DNA from: Gemmatimonas groenlandica
GTDB lineage: Bacteria; Gemmatimonadota; Gemmatimonadetes; Gemmatimonadales; Gemmatimonadaceae
Direction: 5' to 3'
Assembly (NCBI RefSeq): GCF_013004105.1
Contig: NZ_CP053085.1
Location: 2,108,001-2,172,000 of the forward strand
DNA length: 64,000 bases
The notes beneath the pieces were generated by a model. It was given only the letters and a program-made list of their open reading frames with translations, made no database searches and was not told the DNA's origin. This document shows positions 1 to 8,622 of the stretch, piece by piece. Positions within the stretch are counted from its first letter, which is position 1, and the number at the start of each line of letters is the position of its first letter. The position numbers were made by a program, and so were the translations under genes.

Positions 1-94
1 TTGAGATAGTCACAATGTAGGCAAGTCAGTCGATCACGCTGAAAAAGGCGTTCCGATCGGGAATTCGTTCTTGCGCCCAGGAGACTACGCGGCA

Positions 95-1036
95 ATGTTC
101 GGCGCTTCCCTCCAGCCTGCCGCTTCCGGTCGCCCTCCGGTGATCCGCGGCCCGGGCACAAGCCACGACGTGATGGAATCGCCTACGGCCCCCCGTCGAT
201 CCGACCGCCTCGAGCGCACGATAGAGAATGAGCTGGTGCCTCGCCTGTTGGCTAGCCACCGGGCTGGGCCTGTGTCACCGGCCCTCTCTATGGCCATCGC
301 CCGGGAGCTCTCGGAGCACGACGTGGACACGTTCGTCGCGGCGATTCGCAGCCCGGATAGCGAGCGGGCCGAACAGTTTATCCGGGCCGTGCTGGCCGAA
401 GGTGCGTCGGTCGAGGCGGTGTACCTCGATCTCTTGGCCCCGTCGGCCCGTCGACTCGGCGAGATGTGGGAGAGCGACGAGTGCGATTTCGTCGAGGTGA
501 CGGTGTCGCTGGGACGCATGCAGCGCCTGCTCCGTGACTTGTCTCAAGTGTTTTTGGCCGACGCGTCCCGCACGGAACCGGTCGGCAGTGTGGTGCTCAC
601 CTGCATTCCCGGCGAGCAGCACACCCTGGGGATCATCATGGTCGGTGAATTTCTGCTCCGTGACGGGTGGCGTGTGATGGTCGGCGCCCCGTGGTCGGAA
701 AGTGATCTGCTCACCATGGTGGGAACCGAGTGGTACGACGTCATCGGATTCTCCGTGGGGAGCGAAAGTCGCCTGCCGCTGTTGAAGCGCGATATTCGGC
801 GAATCAAGTCGGCGTCGCGGAATCCGCACGTGCAGTTCCTGGTCGGTGGCCAGGTGTTCAGTGATGATCCGAGCCTCGCCGACGAAATTGGCGCGAACGC
901 GATTGCCGGAGACGCCCGTGAGGCGGCGCCGATCGCGCGTCGACTGCTCGAGGCCTCAAGACGCGCTGCGTTCGATGCGCCTCGGGAGGCGATAGGCGAT
1001 CATGGCAAGTTCAGTGACGCCCTTGAGCGCGACTGA
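95..1036 (+). CDS. aerR: B12-binding photosynthesis regulator, AerR/PpaA type
   Basis: Predicted cobalamin-binding antirepressor that acts with the neighbouring PpsR on photosynthesis genes. The 313-residue product has a helical N-terminal half (about 35-165) and a B12-binding Rossmann-like half (about 165-295). It carries GEQHTLG with His176, the counterpart of the axial-ligand region (canonical DxHxxG). Later glycine-rich strands are GFSVGSES and LVGGQVF. ATG at 95 is preferred over an in-frame TTG at 71 because AGGAG lies 12 nt upstream. The reading frame overlaps the ATG of ppsR by 35 nt, so the two are co-transcribed. aerR/ppaA next to ppsR is the arrangement seen in purple bacterial photosynthesis clusters (established knowledge). 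The family call is fairly sure; light-dependent B12 binding is inference. Confidence 0.85.
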   Translation: MFGASLQPAASGRPPVIRGPGTSHDVMESPTAPRRSDRLERTIENELVPRLLASHRAGPVSPALSMAIARELSEHDVDTFVAAIRSPDSERAEQFIRAVLAEGASVEAVYLDLLAPSARRLGEMWESDECDFVEVTVSLGRMQRLLRDLSQVFLADASRTEPVGSVVLTCIPGEQHTLGIIMVGEFLLRDGWRVMVGAPWSESDLLTMVGTEWYDVIGFSVGSESRLPLLKRDIRRIKSASRNPHVQFLVGGQVFSDDPSLADEIGANAIAGDAREAAPIARRLLEASRRAAFDAPREAIGDHGKFSDALERD

Positions 1037-2441
1037 CGCCGGGTTTGGCGACCTCGACGCCAAGACCGCGGCTTCGCTGCTCGCCGTAGCGGGGGATATT
1101 GCCCTCGTCATGGATAGCGCGGGCGTCATTCGTGACGTCGCGCTGTCCGGCGCGGAGTCCCAGTTCGACGGCGCGACGCAGTGGATCGGTCGCCCGTGGA
1201 TCGAGACGGTCACGCCTGACAGCCGAGCCAAGATCGATACGCTCCTGAAAGAGGCGCTCTCCTCCGGCGTGTCGAAACGCCGTCAGGTGAACAATCTCCT
1301 CATCGACGGCATCGATGTCCCGATGTCGTACACCGCACTGCGGATGGGGCGCGACGGTGGACTCATCGCGGTCGGCCGCGATATGCGCCACGTCTCCGCC
1401 CTTCAGCAGCGCCTGGTCGAGGCGCAGCAGGCCATGGAGCGGGATTATTGGCGCCTGCGACACGTCGAGACGCGGTATCGGCTGCTCTTCCAAATTGCCA
1501 GCGATGCGATTCTCGTCATCGACGCCACGACGCTCAAAGTGCTCGACGCCAACTCGGCTGCGGGTCAGGTGTGGGGGGATACGCCGGATCGCCTGATCGG
1601 GCGCACCTTCCCGTTTGGCGCGGATGCGGCCGGCACGCACCTGCTCGAGGAACTCACCGCCACGGCGCGCAGCGCGGGCCGAGCCGGCGACGTGTTGGTC
1701 ACGATCGCGCCCGGGGGACGATCGTATCACGCCTCGGCGTCGTGCTTCCGTCAGGAATCCGCGACCCTGTTGCTGGTGCGCCTCGCGGCGGCGGACGTGG
1801 GGCCCTCGGTGAGCGCGGCCGCCGATTCCCCGCTCCGCGTGATCGATTTGATCGAACGCTCGCCCGACGGGTTTGTCGTGACCGATCTCGAGGGCCGCGT
1901 GTTGACCGCGAATCGCGCGTTTCTCGATATCACGGAACTCGCCAGCGAAGAGCAGCTCCGCGGCACGCTGTTTTCGACTTACATCGGTCGACCGGGCGCT
2001 GACTTCCCGGTCTTCACGACCATGCTGAAGAAGAACGGCGCGGTCCGACTGATGGCCACGTCGGCGCGAGGCAGTCACGGCCACCAGAGCGAGGTGGAAG
2101 TCTCCGCCGTGTGGGCGCCCGAGAGCGAGGAACCCTGCATCGGCTTTACCGTTCGCGATATCGGTCGGCGCCTGGCGGCAACGCCGCAGGGGGCGCGAGA
2201 CCTGACGCGCGCGGTCGAGGAGCTGACGACATTGGTGGGGCGCGTCTCGCTGCGCGACCTGGTTCGGGATACCGTCGATCTGGTCGAGCGGCACTTTATC
2301 GAAGCGGCCCTCGAACTCACCAACGACAACCGGACGTCGGCCGCCGAGGTGCTGGGCGTGAGCCGCCAGAGCCTCTATGTGAAGCTCCGACGACATCGTC
2401 TCGTGGCACCCGGGAGCGGAGAAGAGCCCCCGGTGAGCTGA
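1002..2441 (+). CDS. ppsR: Photosynthesis gene repressor PpsR/CrtJ
   Basis: DNA-binding regulator of bacteriochlorophyll and carotenoid genes. The 479-residue protein has an N-terminal PAS-like region (about 25-130), a coiled-coil-like linker rich in Gln/Glu/Arg (about 130-155), PAS domains near 155-260 and 280-395, and a Fis-type helix-turn-helix at the C terminus (about 438-466, with AAEVLGVSRQSLYVKLRRH). ATG at 1002 follows GGGAGG. Cysteines seen are Cys248, close in position to the linker cysteine of purple bacterial CrtJ/PpsR (Cys249/Cys251), and Cys379. The recognition helix has no cysteine, unlike the Rhodobacter proteins, so classical disulfide redox control cannot work identically. 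It lies directly upstream of bchG and is followed by a hairpin terminator. Confidence 0.9.
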   Translation: MASSVTPLSATDAGFGDLDAKTAASLLAVAGDIALVMDSAGVIRDVALSGAESQFDGATQWIGRPWIETVTPDSRAKIDTLLKEALSSGVSKRRQVNNLLIDGIDVPMSYTALRMGRDGGLIAVGRDMRHVSALQQRLVEAQQAMERDYWRLRHVETRYRLLFQIASDAILVIDATTLKVLDANSAAGQVWGDTPDRLIGRTFPFGADAAGTHLLEELTATARSAGRAGDVLVTIAPGGRSYHASASCFRQESATLLLVRLAAADVGPSVSAAADSPLRVIDLIERSPDGFVVTDLEGRVLTANRAFLDITELASEEQLRGTLFSTYIGRPGADFPVFTTMLKKNGAVRLMATSARGSHGHQSEVEVSAVWAPESEEPCIGFTVRDIGRRLAATPQGARDLTRAVEELTTLVGRVSLRDLVRDTVDLVERHFIEAALELTNDNRTSAAEVLGVSRQSLYVKLRRHRLVAPGSGEEPPVS

Positions 2442-2450
2442 AAAGCGGGT

Positions 2451-2481
2451 GACAACGGCCGGTTTACACCGGCCGTTTGTC
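2451..2481 (+). terminator. Hairpin terminator after ppsR
   Basis: Ten nt after the ppsR stop begins an inverted repeat, AACGGCCGGT / ACCGGCCGTT, with a TTAC loop. Three more pairs form beyond a bulged T (GAC with GTC). The T tract is only TTT within GTTTGTC, so termination efficiency is uncertain. It separates aerR-ppsR from bchG. Confidence 0.7.
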
Positions 2482-2533
2482 ATTCCCAGGGTTCGGACTC
2501 GAGAGTCTTCGACTTCCGAACAACTTTACTCTG

Positions 2534-2565
2534 TTGCAAATGCAGACTGTCAACTAAACTAGACG
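2534..2565 (+). promoter_or_regulatory. bchG promoter with a PpsR-like palindrome
   Basis: A possible -35 TTGCAA (2534-2539) precedes TAAACT (2555-2560) by 15 nt. The TAAACT box ends 8 nt before the bchG ATG and no Shine-Dalgarno is visible, so the mRNA may start at or very near the start codon. The box lies inside TGT-N12-ACG (2548-2565), which is one base from the TGT-N12-ACA operator consensus known for PpsR/CrtJ. Repressor binding there would cover the -10 region. Operator function is inference. Confidence 0.5.
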
Positions 2566-2568
2566 CCT

Positions 2569-3495
2569 ATGAGCGTCAGCTTTTCCGTACAGTCTGCGCC
2601 GGCGCGCCCGGATCCTAAAGCGATCCTGACGCTGCTCAAGCCAGTGACGTGGTTCCCTCCGATGTGGGCGTTCACCTGCGGGGCGATTTCCGCCGGTGTG
2701 CCTCTCGCCGAGCGTATCCCCCTCCTCGCGCTCGGTATCGCGATCACGGGGCCGCTCGTGTGCGCGTCGAGTCAGGCCGTGAATGACTGGTTCGATCGAC
2801 ACGTCGATGCGATCAACGAACCCAATCGCCCGATTCCGTCGGGGCGTATCCCCGGTCAGTGGGGACTCGCGATCGCCATCTTCTGGACGGCGTTGTGCCT
2901 GTTGGCCGCGCTCCCGCTCGGCGTGTTCGGTGTGTCCGCCGTCGGGATCGCCCTGCTCTTCTCGTGGGGCTACAGTGCCCCCCCGTTCCGTTTCAAGCGG
3001 AACGGCTGGATCGGCAACACCGCCGTGGGCTTCACCTACGAGGGACTCGCCTGGGTCACCGGTGCCGGCATCATGCTTGGCAATCAGGTGCCACCCATGC
3101 CATTGCTGCTGCTCGCCACGCTGTACAGCATCGGCGCGCATGGCATCATGACGCTGAACGACTTCAAGGCCATGGAAGGTGATCAGCGTATGGGCGTGAA
3201 TTCGCTGCCCGTGCTGCTCGGCGCCGACGGTGCTGCCCGTGTGGCCTCGCTGATCATGCTGCTGGCGCAGGCCGCCGTGATCGCGTTGCTGGTGTCGTGG
3301 AACCGGCCGTGGCACGCGTTCGCGATCGGCGTGCTCTCGCTGGTGCAGGCGATCATGATGTGGCGCTTTGTGCAGTCGCCGCGTGAGCGCGCACTCTGGC
3401 TCAGCGCCCTCGGTGTCCCCTTCTATGTAAGCGGCATGATGATCGCCGCCTTCGCCGTGCGGACCCTGCCGATCATCGCCGAGGCCAGCAAGTGA
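2569..3495 (+). CDS. bchG: Bacteriochlorophyll a synthase (geranylgeranyl transferase)
   Basis: UbiA-family membrane prenyltransferase that esterifies bacteriochlorophyllide a with geranylgeranyl diphosphate, the penultimate pigment step. The 308-residue product shows the Asp-rich signature NDWFDRHVDAINEPNRP (about 72-88) and the second conserved stretch MTLNDFKAMEGDQRMG, with about eight to nine hydrophobic helices between and after. Length matches the family. Start at ATG 2569, with no Shine-Dalgarno and a TAAACT box 8 nt upstream. The stop overlaps the next gene by 4 nt (GTGA), showing translational coupling to the BCD-family transporter. The bchG-pucC-like-bchP order is the one found in purple bacterial clusters. 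Confidence 0.95.
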   Translation: MSVSFSVQSAPARPDPKAILTLLKPVTWFPPMWAFTCGAISAGVPLAERIPLLALGIAITGPLVCASSQAVNDWFDRHVDAINEPNRPIPSGRIPGQWGLAIAIFWTALCLLAALPLGVFGVSAVGIALLFSWGYSAPPFRFKRNGWIGNTAVGFTYEGLAWVTGAGIMLGNQVPPMPLLLLATLYSIGAHGIMTLNDFKAMEGDQRMGVNSLPVLLGADGAARVASLIMLLAQAAVIALLVSWNRPWHAFAIGVLSLVQAIMMWRFVQSPRERALWLSALGVPFYVSGMMIAAFAVRTLPIIAEASK

Positions 3496-4808
3496 GCTGG
3501 TGGCAGCTCTCGCGACTCGGTCTGGTCCAGGCCGCGATCGGGGCCGTCGTGGTGCTGTTGACCACGACGATCAATCGCGTGATCGTGGTTGAGTTGTCGC
3601 TGCCGGCGACCGTGCCGGGGCTGCTGGTGGCGCTGCATTTTGGTGTACAGCTCATTCTGCGTCCGCGGCTCGGCCATGATAGCGACCGGAGTGGTCGCCG
3701 TACGCCGTGGATTCTCGGTGGATTGGCCGTGTGCGCGCTGGGTGGCGTTGGCGTCGCGGCAAGCATTCCGGTTATGGCGACCAACGTGGCGCTCGGAATC
3801 GCACTCGCGTCGATCGCCAGCGTGATACTGGGCGCGGGCGTGAGCGCGGCCGGCACGCCGCTCCTCGCGCTCATGAGTGAGCGGGCGCACCCGACGCAAC
3901 GCGCCGGCGCGGCCGCCATCACGTGGATCCTGATGATCGTGGGGATCATCATCACGGCCGCGATCTCCGGCGCCCTGCTCGACCCGTTCTCGTACACACG
4001 TTTGATCGCGATTGCCGGCGGCATCGGCGGTGTGGGCTTTCTCGTGGCCGCGATCGCCACGTACGGTGTGGAGCGTGGGCCGCGTACCGCGCCAACGATC
4101 CCGGCGCCTCGCGATGCGTCGAGTGGGTCATTCGGTGCAGGATTGCGCACTGTGTGGGACGAGCCTGCGGCACGACTGTTCGCCAGCTTCGTGTTCGTCG
4201 CGATGTTCGCCTACAGCGCGCAGGATCTCATTCTCGAGCCATTCGCTGGAATCGCCTTCGGCATGACGCCGGGAGAGAGCACGAAGCTCTCCGGCCTGCA
4301 TCACGGTGGCGTCCTGATCGGCATGATCGCGACGGCCATACTCGCGACGCGCCGGGGGCAACTGCGGCAGTGGGCAGCGGCTGGCTGCCTGGCCTCGGCG
4401 ATTACGTATGTTGGGCTCGCGGCGTCTCCGGCCCTCGGCGATGTGCGCCTGTTCACGGCGATCGTCATGATGCTCGGCTTGGCGAATGGTGTCTTTGCGA
4501 TCGGCGCGATCGGTTCGATGATGGCGCTGACCGGCGACAAGACCGATGGCCGCGCGGGTCTGCGCCTCGGCGTGTTCGGCGCCGCGCAGGCGCTCGCCTA
4601 CGCGACCGGAACGATGTCGGGCGCGATTGGTGTGGACACCGCGAAAGCGGTGCTCGAGTCGCCGCTACGCGGCTATCTCGCCGTGTTCAGTGTCGAAGCC
4701 GTGCTCTTTGCCGCGTCGGCGTTCCTGGCGCTACGCAGCGCGTCGAGCGAACGCGCGAACGATGTGTTCCGCGAGCGCGCCGAGATGTTGCCGGCCGTGC
4801 TGCAATGA
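3492..4808 (+). CDS. BCD-family MFS transporter (Bch2/PucC/LhaA-like)
   Basis: Twelve-helix major facilitator protein of the bacteriochlorophyll delivery family (438 residues). This family includes PucC, LhaA and Bch2, which handle bacteriochlorophyll for light-harvesting assembly. Visible marks are the cytoplasmic loop GRRTPWI (about 75-81), SAQDLILEPFAG (about 242-253), and hydrophobic segments along the whole length. GTG start at 3492 overlaps bchG by 4 nt. The position between bchG and bchP suggests pigment transfer during synthesis. Which subgroup it belongs to cannot be decided without a tree, so no symbol is given. Confidence 0.85.
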   Translation: MSWWQLSRLGLVQAAIGAVVVLLTTTINRVIVVELSLPATVPGLLVALHFGVQLILRPRLGHDSDRSGRRTPWILGGLAVCALGGVGVAASIPVMATNVALGIALASIASVILGAGVSAAGTPLLALMSERAHPTQRAGAAAITWILMIVGIIITAAISGALLDPFSYTRLIAIAGGIGGVGFLVAAIATYGVERGPRTAPTIPAPRDASSGSFGAGLRTVWDEPAARLFASFVFVAMFAYSAQDLILEPFAGIAFGMTPGESTKLSGLHHGGVLIGMIATAILATRRGQLRQWAAAGCLASAITYVGLAASPALGDVRLFTAIVMMLGLANGVFAIGAIGSMMALTGDKTDGRAGLRLGVFGAAQALAYATGTMSGAIGVDTAKAVLESPLRGYLAVFSVEAVLFAASAFLALRSASSERANDVFRERAEMLPAVLQ

Positions 4809-4866
4809 ATCGTGTTATCCCTGCGCAGGTGCGCACCGAGTCCAAGCTCGCTCTGGAGGAAGTCGC

Positions 4867-6075
4867 ATGAACGAAGTGCCAAAGCTCGATCTGTATGACG
4901 TCTTGGTTGTCGGCGGCGGTCCCGCTGGCGCAACGGCAGCGCACGAGCTCGCCAAAGCGGGTCGTTCCGTGATGCTGTTGGATCGCGCCGGACGCACGAA
5001 GCCCTGTGGCGGCGCGGTGCCGCCGCAGCTGCTGCGTGACTTCGACGTTCCCGATTCGCTCATGGTCGCGCAGATCGACACGGCTCGGATCATTTCCCCG
5101 ACCTGGCGCACGGTAGACATCCCCGTGGGGAACGGATACGTCGGCATGGTCGATCGTGACGTGTTCGATGAATGGCTCCGTACGCGCGCCGCACAGGCGG
5201 GCGCCGAGCGACATGTCGGTACGTTCACGAACTTCGCACGTGGTGCCGACGGCATCCCGGTCATCAGCTACACGGACGGCAAGTCACGTGCTGGCGAGGT
5301 GCGTCAGGTACGCGCGCGGATGGTCATTGGGGCGGACGGCGCGCTCTCACCCGTGGCGCGTCAGTGCATCCCCAATTCGCACAAAGCCAAGCACGTGTTC
5401 GCCTATCACGAAGTCGTGAAGTCGCCGGTGGCTGGCGACGAGGCGAATTTCGGAGCGGCCCGATGCGACGTGTACTACCAGGCCCCGCTGTCCCCTGACT
5501 TCTACGCCTGGGTCTTCCCCCATGGCGCGACGACCAGCATCGGCACCGGCACGCTGCAGAAGGGCTTCGGCCTGAAGGATGCGGTCGCGAAGCTGCGTCA
5601 GGAGACGGGCTTGGATCAGGTGGAGACGATCCGCAAGGAAGGCGCGCCGATCCCGATCAAGCCTCTTCCGCAGTGGGACAACGGCCGCGACGTGGTCTTG
5701 GCGGGCGATGCCGCCGGCGTGGTAGCGCCAGCCAGTGGCGAAGGGATATTCTATGCAATGACCGGCGGACGCTTTGCGGCAGAGGCCGTCTTGGCCGCCT
5801 TGGTCACCGGCAATGCCAAGGCGCTGCGCCATGCGCGTCGTCGCTTCATGCGCATGCATGGACCGGTGTTCGCCGTGCTCGACATCATGCAGACGTTTTG
5901 GTACCGTAACGACAACCGCCGTGAACGCTTTGTCGCGATCTGTCGCGATCGGGATGTGCAGCAGCTCACCTTCGACGGTTACATGAACAAGCAACTGGTG
6001 AAGGCCAAGCCACTCGCCCACGTGAGAATCTTCTTCAAGAATCTCGCGCATCTAACCGGTCTCGCGACCGCGTGA
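4867..6075 (+). CDS. bchP: Geranylgeranyl reductase, bacteriochlorophyll side
   Basis: FAD-dependent reductase that reduces the geranylgeranyl tail of bacteriochlorophyll to phytyl. The 402-residue protein begins with the dinucleotide-binding GGGPAGATAA (residues 16-25), then a short LDRAG element. A second FAD motif GADGALSPVAR lies near 155 and the AGDAAGVVAPASGEGI flavin signature near 278-293. KPCGGAVP is typical of the geranylgeranyl reductase family. ATG at 4867 follows a strong GGAGGAAG. It sits 58 nt after the BCD transporter and 25 nt before hemA, so it is probably the last pigment-specific gene of the block. Confidence 0.93.
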   Translation: MNEVPKLDLYDVLVVGGGPAGATAAHELAKAGRSVMLLDRAGRTKPCGGAVPPQLLRDFDVPDSLMVAQIDTARIISPTWRTVDIPVGNGYVGMVDRDVFDEWLRTRAAQAGAERHVGTFTNFARGADGIPVISYTDGKSRAGEVRQVRARMVIGADGALSPVARQCIPNSHKAKHVFAYHEVVKSPVAGDEANFGAARCDVYYQAPLSPDFYAWVFPHGATTSIGTGTLQKGFGLKDAVAKLRQETGLDQVETIRKEGAPIPIKPLPQWDNGRDVVLAGDAAGVVAPASGEGIFYAMTGGRFAAEAVLAALVTGNAKALRHARRRFMRMHGPVFAVLDIMQTFWYRNDNRRERFVAICRDRDVQQLTFDGYMNKQLVKAKPLAHVRIFFKNLAHLTGLATA

Positions 6076-6100
6076 GCACCAGCCCCGAGTCCGCACTCCG

Positions 6101-7498
6101 ATGCTGATATCGATCGCGATCGATTTCCGTCAGGCCGACGTTGCCACTCGTGAGCTCTTCCATTTGTCGGAGGAGCGTCTCACGCAGTTGTACCGCACGG
6201 CCCGCAGTGAGATCGTCACTGAAGCTGCGCTGATCTCCACGTGCAACCGTACCGAGTTGTACGCGTGGGTGGACAGCGACGATCCCAAGGTCGTGGACCG
6301 CGCGGTTCAGACGCTGGCGCGCCGCTGGATGCGCACGCGCGGCGAAGGCGACAAACTGCTGCTCACTGCCACTCGACGGATCGGTGAGGAGGCGGCGCGA
6401 CATGTCGTCCGCATCGCTGCCGGGCTCGAGTCGCAGGTGTTGGGAGACGGACAGATTCTCGGCCAGTTGAAGGCCGCCTACAAGCGCGCCTCGCGCGGGC
6501 ATTCGGCGGGACCGGTGCTCCATCGCCTGTTCGAGACGGCGTTGCGCGCCGGAAAGCGGGTACAGACCGAGACGTCGCTGACCGCAGGTCGCAATTCGGT
6601 TGGTGCCGAGGCGGCCATCACGGCGAATCAGCGTTTCGGGAATCTCGAAAACGCGCGGTGTCTGTTAGTCGGCGCTGGGAAGACGGGCGCTCGCGCGGCG
6701 AAGCAGCTACATAAGCTCGGTGCGCGAGACATCGTCATCGTGAACCGCACGTTCGAGACGGCCAAGGATCTTTCGAAGTTTGTCGGTGGACGGGCGGCAC
6801 CATTCGAAACGCGACACGTGGAAGCGGCGATGGCTGACGTCGTGATCGTGGCGACGGGCAGTGAAGTGCCGGTCATCACGGCCGGCGGGTTGAGCCAAGC
6901 GCGCGAGGCGTGTGCCGCGTCGGGTTACGCGCTGCTGCTCATGGACCTGAGCCTCCCACGGAACATCGATCCACGCGTGACCGAGCAGGCCGGCATCACG
7001 CTGGTGGATCTCGACACTCTGCACCAGCCGATTCTGACCGCTGAGACCATGCGTCGCGACGCAGTGCCCGTGGCGAATGGCATCTGCGAGGACGAGATCG
7101 GTTCGTTCATGCAATGGGTCGCGAATATGCCGGCCCGCGACGCCATCAAGCCGCTGCGTGAAGCGCTTGAAGATGTAGCGCGCCGCGAAGTCGCATTTGC
7201 ATCGAAGGACGCCGGTGTTGCCGAGCGTACCGCGTCCCGTATCGTCGCGAAACTGCTGGCCGGCCCGATGGCGGCGCTGCGTCGTGCGGTGCAGCGCGGT
7301 GAACCGCTCGATGCGCAAGCGATGATGTTGCTCGAAATGTTCTCGCCGAACAGCGCCCCTGAGCCGCGCGCGATTCGGGCGCCTCGCGCCGCCGCCCCTA
7401 AGCCCGTCGTGGAGCAGACCGCGGCGCAGCTTTTGCCGCAGGTCGCGCCGCGCGAGCGTCGTCCTTCGATGGTTCTTTCACCGGAGCAGTTCACGTGA
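6101..7498 (+). CDS. hemA: Glutamyl-tRNA reductase
   Basis: First committed step of C5-pathway tetrapyrrole synthesis: Glu-tRNA(Glu) plus NADPH gives glutamate-1-semialdehyde. Of 465 residues, the catalytic domain contains Cys48 in STCNRTELY, followed by GLESQVLGDGQILGQ (about 108-122). An NADPH domain carries LLVGAGKTGARAAKQL (about 188-203), and a C-terminal dimerisation helix follows. The last 50 residues are a Pro/Ala-rich extension of no known function. Its place right behind bchP ties ALA supply to bacteriochlorophyll demand. The stop overlaps hemE by 4 nt (GTGA). It rules out reliance on ALA synthase alone, although another route elsewhere in the genome cannot be excluded. Confidence 0.95.
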   Translation: MLISIAIDFRQADVATRELFHLSEERLTQLYRTARSEIVTEAALISTCNRTELYAWVDSDDPKVVDRAVQTLARRWMRTRGEGDKLLLTATRRIGEEAARHVVRIAAGLESQVLGDGQILGQLKAAYKRASRGHSAGPVLHRLFETALRAGKRVQTETSLTAGRNSVGAEAAITANQRFGNLENARCLLVGAGKTGARAAKQLHKLGARDIVIVNRTFETAKDLSKFVGGRAAPFETRHVEAAMADVVIVATGSEVPVITAGGLSQAREACAASGYALLLMDLSLPRNIDPRVTEQAGITLVDLDTLHQPILTAETMRRDAVPVANGICEDEIGSFMQWVANMPARDAIKPLREALEDVARREVAFASKDAGVAERTASRIVAKLLAGPMAALRRAVQRGEPLDAQAMMLLEMFSPNSAPEPRAIRAPRAAAPKPVVEQTAAQLLPQVAPRERRPSMVLSPEQFT

Positions 7499-8622
7499 GT
7501 TCTACGCCCGCCCCGTCCTCGCCCGCGAATGATCTGCTCCTGCGCGCGCTCCGGCGTGAGGCCGTCGAGCGCCCGCCGGTGTGGATGATGCGTCAGGCCG
7601 GACGGTATTTGCCGCAGTATCGCGCCGTTCGCGCGAAGTCGGATTTCCTCACGATGTGCCGGACGCCGGAGCTGGCGGTCGAAGTGACGCTGCAGCCGCT
7701 CGATCTGGTCGGCGTGGATGCCGCGATCATTTTCAGCGACATCCTGGTGATTCCGGAAGCGATGGGGATGCACCTCACGCTCGACGAGGGCATCGGGCCG
7801 CAGTTCCCCTCCCCACTGCGCTCGCTCAAGGATCTGGACCAGCTGCACGCGGTCGATCCGCAGGAGCATCTCAAGTACGTGCTCGACGCGCTCAAGCTGG
7901 CCCGACGCGAAATCGACGGCAAAGTGCCGCTCATCGGATTCGCCGGCTCGCCGTGGACGCTCGCCGCCTACATGGTCGAAGGCAAAGGCACGAAGCAGTT
8001 CGCGGTCGCCAAGCGTATGCTGTACGAAAACCCCGAGATGGCGCACGCGCTGCTCGGCAAAATTGCCGACGCGGTCGGTGAGTACCTCGTGGCGCAGGTT
8101 GGCGCCGGCGCGCAGGTGGTGCAGCTGTTCGAATCATGGGCCGGCGCGCTTGGCCCCGAAGAGTTCCGCACGTTTGCGCTGCCCTATCTCGCCCGCTGCG
8201 CGCAGAAAGCCCGCGAGGCCGGTGTGCCGGTGATCGTGTTCGCGCCGGGCGCCGGATGGGCACTGGCAGAGATCGCCGCCGCCACAAACGCCGACGCGAT
8301 CGGTGTGGACTGGCACACGTCGCCGATGGATGCGCGTCGTCAGCTGGATCCGTTTCGCGTGGCGATGCAGGGCAACCTCGATCCGTGCGCGCTGTATGGC
8401 CCGCCGGCCGAGATCCGCCGTCGCACGCATGCGATGATCCGGGCCTTCGGTCCGATCGGACACATCGCCAATCTCGGGCATGGCATTCTGCCGGATGTGT
8501 CCCCCGACCACGCACGCGCCTTCATCGATGCCGTGAAGGAGTGGAAATGGACCGAGGAGGAGATCGCCGCGGCGCAGCGTCAGACGGCAGCGTGGACGAA
8601 CGAGCTGGCGGGAGCGCGATGA
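7495..8622 (+). CDS. hemE: Uroporphyrinogen decarboxylase
   Basis: Cytosolic enzyme that converts uroporphyrinogen III to coproporphyrinogen III. The 375-residue protein has the N-terminal substrate-binding RQAGRYLPQYR (about 33-43), Asp82 in IFSDILVIPEAMG (the pyrrole-coordinating aspartate in the family), GFAGSPWTLAAYMVEG and the C-terminal NLGHGILPDVSPDH. The GTG start overlaps hemA, and the stop overlaps the hemF ATG by 4 nt. It is full length with all signature motifs. Confidence 0.96.
   Translation: MSSTPAPSSPANDLLLRALRREAVERPPVWMMRQAGRYLPQYRAVRAKSDFLTMCRTPELAVEVTLQPLDLVGVDAAIIFSDILVIPEAMGMHLTLDEGIGPQFPSPLRSLKDLDQLHAVDPQEHLKYVLDALKLARREIDGKVPLIGFAGSPWTLAAYMVEGKGTKQFAVAKRMLYENPEMAHALLGKIADAVGEYLVAQVGAGAQVVQLFESWAGALGPEEFRTFALPYLARCAQKAREAGVPVIVFAPGAGWALAEIAAATNADAIGVDWHTSPMDARRQLDPFRVAMQGNLDPCALYGPPAEIRRRTHAMIRAFGPIGHIANLGHGILPDVSPDHARAFIDAVKEWKWTEEEIAAAQRQTAAWTNELAGAR

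Noticed and set aside
1011-2483. 490-residue minus-strand ORF opposite ppsR
   Set aside because: Composition is Arg/His/Gly-rich with no recognisable domain; it is the usual high-GC antisense shadow of the PAS/HTH gene.
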